Virus record (IMG/VR): IMGVR_UViG_3300025070_000067
Coordinates: 1-44,064 of that record
From: a virus
Reading direction: 5' to 3' (one strand)
DNA: 44,064 nt
Below, piece by piece: positions 38,011 to 44,064 of this stretch. The notes below the pieces were generated by a model. It was not told the origin of the DNA. It searched no databases and saw nothing but the letters and a program-made list of their open reading frames with translations. The position numbers and the translations under genes are program-made. The first letter of the stretch is position 1, and the number at the start of each line of letters is the position of its first letter.

Positions 38011-38742
38011 TTATTCACCCTTTTTCTTAGATAATTGTTTTTCGAACATATTTAGAATATCCCCATCCTGCTGAAGCAATGATACCACAATGTGCTGTGG
38101 GTCTTCTCCATAAGGGACGCTAGTAAGTTTCTTTTTGTTCCCAGGAAGGTTGAAGTAAATGTCCTTGTTCTTGTTACGCATAGACAATAATCCCTCCTCA
38201 AAAATCTTAGCTACTATGTCTTGAATCTCAAGCATAGGGTCTTCTAATGCCTCCAAGAACTCAATAGGATTGTTTTTAGCAAACAGAATGACATCTCGCT
38301 TTAATTCAGCAGATGACATCTTCTCTGTGTTAAGTCCTAAGAATACTCGACCCAATGTCTCCATTGTTTGAATATCAAGACTTTTAGCAGCTATTAAGGC
38401 ATCTACCTCGGCACTAATAATATCTAACTCCTCCTGAGCGTTCCTCTCAGTATCAAGCTCCATGAATATACCTCCATTCCCAGGGTGGAGATCCATAAAC
38501 TGCTGAAGAACAGGATTGGTGGCATGAACGTGAAGAAAGCCATCCTTGAAAATGATTGGTTCTAAAATGGCGTTGCCATCTTGCTCATCTTCGAATGGTG
38601 TTTTTTGGTTGCGAGCATATCTAAGGGCTCGATTTGTTTTTCCGTCAAAATGTAACAGAGGGCTTCGGTGCGTGTGCCTTGAAGCCAACAAGAAGTTTAG
38701 TGGTGCTCTATCTTGCGTCAGCACGTATATTTTATCTTTCAT
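38011..38742 (-). CDS. Capsid-associated protein of unknown function, 243 residues
   Basis: The open frame can be extended to 38781, but that part encodes the terminator hairpin, so the ATG at 38742 (MKDKIYVLTQDRAPLNFLLA) is chosen. The N-terminal half is beta-rich (LLHFDGKTNRALRYA, IIFKDGFLHVHATN), and the second half is helical and acidic (NAQEELDIISAEVDALIAAK). It ends in a basic tail QLSKKKGE. I recall similar proteins next to capsid genes in marine phages, without a known role. Its place right after the capsid gene but behind a terminator suggests a separately controlled head component. Confidence 0.65.
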   Translation of the reverse strand: MKDKIYVLTQDRAPLNFLLASRHTHRSPLLHFDGKTNRALRYARNQKTPFEDEQDGNAILEPIIFKDGFLHVHATNPVLQQFMDLHPGNGGIFMELDTERNAQEELDIISAEVDALIAAKSLDIQTMETLGRVFLGLNTEKMSSAELKRDVILFAKNNPIEFLEALEDPMLEIQDIVAKIFEEGLLSMRNKNKDIYFNLPGNKKKLTSVPYGEDPQHIVVSLLQQDGDILNMFEKQLSKKKGE

Positions 38743-38755
38743 TTGATTAAAATTT

Positions 38756-38779
38756 AAAAAAGGGGGAGTTGCCTCCCCC
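38756..38779 (-). terminator. Rho-independent terminator after the major capsid gene
   Basis: On the minus strand GGGGGAG and CTCCCCC form a perfect 7-bp stem closed by a GCAA tetraloop and followed by six T. It lies 16 bases after the capsid stop codon. It shows that the long 5' extension of the next open frame (to 38781) is not coding. Confidence 0.93.
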
Positions 38780-38794
38780 ATTAATTAAGAAATA

Positions 38795-40243
38795 TTAGTT
38801 CTTAAACATAACGAAGTTATTCGCTCCCATAACACAAAGCGCACGCTCTGATAAGAAGTGAACCTCCATTGCATCAAGATCAGAAGTTCTTACATCACCG
38901 GCAGAACCAGTCATCCAAGTTTTATATCTTCTGTCCTCAGACTCAGACGCACGATATCTTACGTGTAAGAACGGACGTTGAGCGTTTTTGCCAAGAATTT
39001 GGTCGTAAACAGTTGTAGAACCAGCAGGTACAAGAATACCGTTGATGTTTCCAGCTTTTACGCCTCCTCTCATAGTGGCATCGTTGAGGTATTTCCAGTC
39101 AGACTTGTAGAAGTCATATCCTCTGCGGAATCCTGTGAATCCGAGGTTCAATGCCATCTCTTCGTCGTTGTCGAAAAGACCGTAAGAAGTACCACCTACA
39201 CCATAAGAGTTCTGAGCAGCAAGCATATCATCGATGTCGAAAGAGAACTGTCTGTTTAAGAACAATACGTTTTCTTCGATAGCACCTTGCTTGTCAAGAA
39301 CCTGAATGATAGAGTCAAAGTCAGAAAGAGTAGTTGGGTTACCACCACTCCAAACATTTCCTCTATTCTCTACTGCGTGGAATAATCCTTCAGAACCACC
39401 TGTTTGTGCCAATGAAGACCCAGCAGGTAGTGAACCGTATGCACTAGTCGCTAATGCTCCAGCAGCACCTGAGTTCGTTTCAACAGGAACAGCCTCAACC
39501 ATAGAAGTTTCGAGGTAGTCCTCAAAACGAAGCCTAGTCTCGTGCTCTGATTTTAGATACCATAGGTAACCTGTAGCACCATTTTCAGTTGTAACTTCTA
39601 CCCATCCGATTTGAGCCATGTCAGAACCAGCAACAGTATATCTGTCCTTTAGAATGATTGGCTTGTTCTCGAAGATATTGTCTTCAGCCTCGATAGAGCC
39701 TTCCATTCCAGTATCTCCTTTACGGAACTCAGAACCATAAATAAATGCAGTTACTGTTAATCCATCAACAATGCTTGGAGTAGCAGCGTATGGAGCAACA
39801 GTGATACCACTACCACCTCCAGCTACAGCTGTTACAATAACCTTGTCAGTCTTAGTAGACCCAGCGGCCTCATCAGAAACAACAAGAGTTTGACCAACTC
39901 TCACTGGAATTGCTGAAGCAGCAGGTGAACCAGCAGGTACAATGTTAAATCTTTGAGCTGTAGTAGACCCAGTAGTTCCTGAAATCGTAGCACCCTCAAA
40001 TTTAACGTGGAGACGACCTTGCTCTGCCCATTTGATGAGGTCAGAGTTAGTGGGCATCTCAGCACCTACCATTCTCATAAAAGAAGCAATGCTTCTGTTT
40101 CCATATCGCTCAAATTCCTTTTCATAAGTATCGGGTAGATACTGATCCAAGAATTTAAAGTCGCTTATATAGTTAGAAGGCAATGTTGCCTTACTACCGT
40201 GGGGGGTTAATGCGACAGACCCCGCTTGTAATGATCCAGCCAT
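38795..40243 (-). CDS. Major capsid protein
   Basis: The 482-residue protein has the N-terminal pattern DFKFLDQYLPDTYEKEFERY, GNRSIASFMRMVGAEMP and WAEQGRLHVKFEG that I associate with HK97-fold capsid proteins of crAss-like and related Bacteroidota phages. A beta module (IPVRVGQTLVVSDEAAG onward, about residues 105-175) is inserted after this region. The C-terminus has the typical YKTWMTGSAGDVRTSDLDAM and ends in VMGANNFVMFKN. It follows the scaffold gene by 11 bases and is closed by a strong terminator, as expected for the most expressed virion gene. Assembly is in the cytoplasm on the scaffold. Confidence 0.85.
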   Translation of the reverse strand: MAGSLQAGSVALTPHGSKATLPSNYISDFKFLDQYLPDTYEKEFERYGNRSIASFMRMVGAEMPTNSDLIKWAEQGRLHVKFEGATISGTTGSTTAQRFNIVPAGSPAASAIPVRVGQTLVVSDEAAGSTKTDKVIVTAVAGGGSGITVAPYAATPSIVDGLTVTAFIYGSEFRKGDTGMEGSIEAEDNIFENKPIILKDRYTVAGSDMAQIGWVEVTTENGATGYLWYLKSEHETRLRFEDYLETSMVEAVPVETNSGAAGALATSAYGSLPAGSSLAQTGGSEGLFHAVENRGNVWSGGNPTTLSDFDSIIQVLDKQGAIEENVLFLNRQFSFDIDDMLAAQNSYGVGGTSYGLFDNDEEMALNLGFTGFRRGYDFYKSDWKYLNDATMRGGVKAGNINGILVPAGSTTVYDQILGKNAQRPFLHVRYRASESEDRRYKTWMTGSAGDVRTSDLDAMEVHFLSERALCVMGANNFVMFKN

Positions 40244-40254
40244 GTTTTAGTTTT

Positions 40255-41367
40255 TTAGCTTTTTTTGTTAATACTTTTTATCCTTAAGCCCATGCTTCGA
40301 CCTGAGTCTACAGCACGAACCTTGAACCCTCCGTCAGAAGATCCCTTTGGCGTTTGACGAACATCCATTTTGATGTTTTTCGCACGCTTTGCGTCACCTT
40401 CTATGGCCTCGGCCCGCCCTTGTTCATAAAAGAACTTGGCGAATTTATCAGGGTTCATAGCCACTGATAGTGCTCGGTGATAACCCTTTGAATCTTTAAT
40501 CAAGCCATCTTCACCAACGTAATTACTTATAAAGTTTACTATGTCGGATTGAGACTTTTTTAAATCCCTAGCATTACCTGGAGAGAACGTGTATGATTTG
40601 TCATCAATGCTGAAATCAAAACCTTTGAAATCATTATTGAATACTTTTGAAGTTTCTTGATTGAACCACTCGACTCTTCTTTCCGCTTCCTGCCTCTCAC
40701 TTTCGGCACTATTAAGGTACTCTCTATACTGCTGTAAAGCATTTTTATCATCCTCCGAGATGGCGGCACTTGACTCAAGCGGGGCCTTATACTTTTCTCG
40801 TTGGTTATTAAAGTGCTTCTTAGCTTTAGCGAGCTCCTTTTTCCTTTCTATTCTTTTAGCCTTGATTTCTCTATCCTCCATTAAATCTTCATCCATATGA
40901 AACTTGTCATACATCATGTCTTCAATGTCAGATTTATCAAGGCCATCCTCTGTTTCTAAATAATAATTTAGCAATAAGTCATCTTCATTAAAGTCATCAG
41001 AGGATTTGTTTAGTCTTATGAAGTCATCCATGCCCCTACCAGTTTCTTTTTTATACTTGTAGTAGGCTGCAACGTCTTCAGGTAAATCTTCTGATTGAGA
41101 CCTTTCAGCAAGTAACTCATCAACAGAGTCTATAGTTTTACCATATCTGTCAGATATATATGAAAGAACATCTTCGTCACTAAATGACTTTTCTTCCTTT
41201 GGTTGCTCTTCCTGCTGAACTTCTTGCCCCTCCTTCTCAATTTCAACAGTATTTACAACCGGTTTTTCTTCATTCAAAGATTGCTCATGCTTGTCTAATA
41301 GCTCTTGCTCAATCTGTTGACTTGACTTTGACTCCTCAGAGCCAAGGTCTCTTACTTTAATTTCCAT
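40255..41367 (-). CDS. Scaffolding protein
   Basis: The 370-residue protein is highly charged and helical: an acidic Glu/Gln-rich N-terminus (EKEGQEVQQEEQPKEEKSF), a central basic coiled coil (KRIERKKELAKAKKHFNN, about 166-185), and a basic C-terminus ending in GLRIKSINKKS. Composition and location between portal and capsid genes are those of a capsid scaffold, whose basic C-terminus binds the capsid protein. No protease gene is seen in the window, so processing cannot be judged. Spacing to both neighbours is 10-11 bases. Confidence 0.75.
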   Translation of the reverse strand: MEIKVRDLGSEESKSSQQIEQELLDKHEQSLNEEKPVVNTVEIEKEGQEVQQEEQPKEEKSFSDEDVLSYISDRYGKTIDSVDELLAERSQSEDLPEDVAAYYKYKKETGRGMDDFIRLNKSSDDFNEDDLLLNYYLETEDGLDKSDIEDMMYDKFHMDEDLMEDREIKAKRIERKKELAKAKKHFNNQREKYKAPLESSAAISEDDKNALQQYREYLNSAESERQEAERRVEWFNQETSKVFNNDFKGFDFSIDDKSYTFSPGNARDLKKSQSDIVNFISNYVGEDGLIKDSKGYHRALSVAMNPDKFAKFFYEQGRAEAIEGDAKRAKNIKMDVRQTPKGSSDGGFKVRAVDSGRSMGLRIKSINKKS

Positions 41368-41377
41368 AGATTAAATT

Positions 41378-43840
41378 TTACTCAAAGTTAGTATTTTCTT
41401 CCATATTAAAATTTTGTAGCATATTAGGGAATTGTAAGTTTACTCCAGGCCCTTTGTCTTCAAAACTCATCGGAGGAAGATTATTTTTTCTTTGGTTTAT
41501 AAGTTTGGATTGTTGAGTGTTTTGACGGTCTATTCTTGTCTTTTTACCGTCTTCTTTGGCGATATCTCTTTCTTCTAACTTGGATTCTTTAAGTTCAGCC
41601 AATTGATAATCAAACTCAAATTGCTTTTGCATTAATAAGGCTTTCATTTCGGTTTCCCTCATCATTTTTTCCATTTCAAACTTAGCCCTAATTGCCATCT
41701 CTTTGACATTTGATTCGGACTCTATTTGAGATTTCATTGCCTGCATTTGTATTTCGGCTTGTTTGTTTTGGTTGTCCATTTCCGCCTTAAACTGCATTTG
41801 CGCCATAGCATCGGCTTGGACTTGGTCTGCTCTTTTTGATTTCTTTACTTTAAGTAATTGATTGGCAGTTTTCGTGTTTTTTATTTCTCTGATGTCAATA
41901 GCATCCTCTAGCCCAATATCACCCTTTTGAATGGCTAATTGAATGTTTTGCTCAAGTCTTCCTTTTTCTTCTTCATCAGGAGATACATCTATGAATATGC
42001 CGTAGTCGTACAAGTAGTATTCACTAATGTCTTTTATTATTTCAGACTTGTGTCGACCTATTTGCATCGCTATTTCCTCGGCATGATCTATGTACTCCAT
42101 AGCATCTGAAATACGCATAGATATAGCTTGAGCAAGCTCTCTAGTTACAAAATGAGATGCATCAAGAATGTGTCGTGTTGCAGTATTAGAATTTGCCGCC
42201 GCTAGTTTTTGAACCCCCACTAATGCATTTGAATCAGGCATTGAGCCATCTCTAGCTTCATTTAGCCCCGTCACATCTCTAATCATTCTTAAGTAGTGAT
42301 TATAGTTGTTTATTAGCGCAGACATTTTTTGACCACCCGAATGCCCAGTTATGGGCTGAATAGGAACTCTAGCATTATTAAAGTCTCCGTCTTGGGTAAA
42401 TGAACGCCCAACAACAGACCCTGTTTGAAAGTACAACCTTAATGCATCTTCGGGATTGTATGCCGCACCTGTGCCCAAATCAACCTCATTAAGACCATCC
42501 GCATCAATGAAAACTCCATCTGGAGTCATTCGATTCATTACTTGCTGTAACTTAAGGTGGGTAATTTGAATAAGGTCAGCGAATGGAACCATTCTTCTTA
42601 CAAGAGATTCAACATTGCCTTTGTACATCCTAGGGGCTACAGCAACATAGTTTGGTATTGCGTGCTGAGAAGCAGATTTGGGCCTAACCATATTCTCCAT
42701 AAGATTCCATTTGAGAATAATGCTCGTACCCATCACCATCACACCCTCATACCAAACGTCAATAGTTTTTTCCACCATCTCAAACTTCCCATCCTCCATC
42801 ATTTCTTTTGGGGGGTTAAAGTCCGATGGCTTGTCAATTATTTTTACAGAGCCATTTTCTGACACCTTTTTCTTGTACTTAAATGTGTTTGTGGTTTTGT
42901 AGTTAAAGTAAAGAAGGGTTGCGGTGTCTTTTCTAAAGGTGTCATCCCCATAGGTGCTAGGCTCGTTGTTGTAATCATAAAAGCCATAGCTATACTCTGA
43001 AATTTCTTTTAAATCTTCTGTGGTTAATGAGGGGTCTATTTTAATCAACTCCCCCACAGGCACGGTTTTAACTTCGCCCCAATAAAAGCAATCTTTAAAA
43101 TAAGGATCCTCTGTGTAACTATGTATTACGTCAGATGGATCAACATATTTTAATTCTACCCCAGAGCCTAAATTAAACTCATGCTTGGCAACACCCATGC
43201 CCAAAACAGCGATGTCATAGTTTACTCTTTTTTTCAAGTCCTCGTAAAAATTATCTTCTAAGACAGTAGATATTGCTGTTTCTGCAGCTATTTCTATCGA
43301 GGGCTTATACTTAAGTTGCATAATCAAATCCAACTCGTCGTCGTTTGTTGGAGTGTCAACCCTATCCATAGTAAATGCATCAACCCCGAAAGCATCCATA
43401 ATTTGATCTAGCTCTGCCGAAGCAACCATTTCTGCTTTTAGGTTTTGCTGATACGTGGTTCTTTTATGAACAGATATAGGGTCTTGAGCCACAACCTTAA
43501 CATCAAATATTCTATCTGACATGCCATTGACAACAATGTCAACAAACTTAGGTATAATAGGCACAGGTGTCCAATCAAGGTTTAGATAAGACAAATCCCC
43601 ATCTACAGCAATTTCTTTTTTATACTTTGCTATTGACTGCTCTCCACGAGCATACAATCTCATTTTATGAAACTTTCGATACCTATTATAGTACCTACCT
43701 CGACTACCATCCTTCCTAAACCATTCGTATTGGATTGCTTGTCCAATTCTTAATCCGAACTCAGGAGTTGCTTTCTTTTCATCAGAAACAAACTGGTCGG
43801 GGAAATAAGCCGATGGTATATCTACGCTAATTTTCTGCAT
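41378..43840 (-). CDS. Portal protein
   Basis: The 820-residue protein resembles the long portals of crAss-like phages. Landmarks are YYNRYRKFHKMRLYARGEQS near 50-69, LNLDWTPVPIIPKFVDIVVN near 86-105, PNYVAVAPRMYKG in the middle, and RMIRDVTGLNEARDGSMPD followed by SNALVGVQKLA near 540. The last 150 residues are a Gln/Met/Lys/Glu-rich coiled coil (AEIQMQAMKSQIESES). The portal forms the dodecameric ring at the special vertex, through which DNA enters and leaves. It lies between the probable terminase end and the scaffold, the expected order. Confidence 0.85.
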   Translation of the reverse strand: MQKISVDIPSAYFPDQFVSDEKKATPEFGLRIGQAIQYEWFRKDGSRGRYYNRYRKFHKMRLYARGEQSIAKYKKEIAVDGDLSYLNLDWTPVPIIPKFVDIVVNGMSDRIFDVKVVAQDPISVHKRTTYQQNLKAEMVASAELDQIMDAFGVDAFTMDRVDTPTNDDELDLIMQLKYKPSIEIAAETAISTVLEDNFYEDLKKRVNYDIAVLGMGVAKHEFNLGSGVELKYVDPSDVIHSYTEDPYFKDCFYWGEVKTVPVGELIKIDPSLTTEDLKEISEYSYGFYDYNNEPSTYGDDTFRKDTATLLYFNYKTTNTFKYKKKVSENGSVKIIDKPSDFNPPKEMMEDGKFEMVEKTIDVWYEGVMVMGTSIILKWNLMENMVRPKSASQHAIPNYVAVAPRMYKGNVESLVRRMVPFADLIQITHLKLQQVMNRMTPDGVFIDADGLNEVDLGTGAAYNPEDALRLYFQTGSVVGRSFTQDGDFNNARVPIQPITGHSGGQKMSALINNYNHYLRMIRDVTGLNEARDGSMPDSNALVGVQKLAAANSNTATRHILDASHFVTRELAQAISMRISDAMEYIDHAEEIAMQIGRHKSEIIKDISEYYLYDYGIFIDVSPDEEEKGRLEQNIQLAIQKGDIGLEDAIDIREIKNTKTANQLLKVKKSKRADQVQADAMAQMQFKAEMDNQNKQAEIQMQAMKSQIESESNVKEMAIRAKFEMEKMMRETEMKALLMQKQFEFDYQLAELKESKLEERDIAKEDGKKTRIDRQNTQQSKLINQRKNNLPPMSFEDKGPGVNLQFPNMLQNFNMEENTNFE

Positions 43841-44064
43841 CTATCTTAATAATTGGCTATTACTACCCTTGTTATTATACCTTGCAAAGTTAATCTTTAT
43901 TTTTGATTGTCTAACTTCGGGTTTATATAGGTGTTTTTGGTTGGCCATAATGGCTAGTCCTGAACTAATTGACGCATCATACTTTGTTCTGTTGTTTACA
44001 TCAAACTTAGCCCAATCCTCTAAAGTTTTTACAAAGGGCATTGACCCTATGTCTCCAGCTTCTC
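43841..44064 (-). CDS. C-terminal end of probable large terminase subunit (partial)
   Basis: The frame is open to the window edge, so the ATG at 44041 need not be the start. The visible end contains FVKTLEDWAKFDVNNRTKYD and SISSGLAIMANQKH and finishes with a basic tail. I recall similar endings in terminase large subunits of crAss-like phages, and position directly before the portal agrees. The catalytic ATPase and nuclease motifs lie outside the window and cannot be checked. Confidence 0.55.
   Translation of the reverse strand, partial: EAGDIGSMPFVKTLEDWAKFDVNNRTKYDASISSGLAIMANQKHLYKPEVRQSKIKINFARYNNKGSNSQLLR

Overview
This window looks like about 44 kb of a tailed phage (Caudoviricetes, probably podovirus-like) that infects a member of the Bacteroidota, most likely marine. 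Three things point there. Start codons are preceded by A/T-rich sequence rather than Shine-Dalgarno sites. Candidate late promoters carry the Bacteroidota -7 element TAnnTTTG. Several genes (BT4734/VirE-N type primase, small NKLIAEFM-type protein, portal, capsid and tail genes of crAss-like appearance) are typical of Bacteroidota phages. No integrase, tRNA, CRISPR array or insertion sequence is visible. No DNA or RNA polymerase gene lies inside the window.

Layout. Bases 1-12103 are a plus-strand early/middle region. It begins with small unidentified genes separated by G/C-only hairpins (1-2188). A chain of overlapping small genes (2189-3553) leads into a Sak3-like annealing protein, a PD-(D/E)XK exonuclease and a small protein, closed by a strong terminator at 5112-5134. 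A 200-base regulatory gap then precedes primase-helicase, SNF2-like helicase, cytosine-C5 methyltransferase, VRR-NUC nuclease, a DnaA-domain-IV protein, small proteins and a metallophosphoesterase. From 44064 down to 12096 the minus strand carries the virion genes: probable TerL end, portal, scaffold, major capsid protein, small head proteins set off by terminators and promoters, two connector/tail genes, a 1958-residue tail protein, an amidase endolysin, a further tail protein, and three probable ejection proteins. The last of these is a 4299-residue polyvalent protein that takes up 29% of the window. The two blocks converge, and both final genes stop inside the same palindrome CTAATTAG.

How the genes fit together. 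The plus block supplies DNA replication, recombination and DNA modification. The minus block supplies packaging, capsid, tail, lysis and the proteins delivered with the DNA. The three rho-independent terminators and TATATTTG promoters around the capsid and small head genes suggest separate expression of high-copy head proteins.

Most interesting points. (1) A 972-base stretch of the methyltransferase gene also encodes, in the +1 frame, a 323-residue protein with repeated NGMLPTP..xDW motifs, and both frames look like conserved proteins. (2) The giant protein combines acetyltransferase-like, ADP-ribosyltransferase-like and HExxH metallopeptidase-like segments and sits where phage T7 has its largest ejected protein. 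(3) A small GD-containing beta module recurs in several different virion proteins. All family assignments are from reading the sequence and memory; no search was run.
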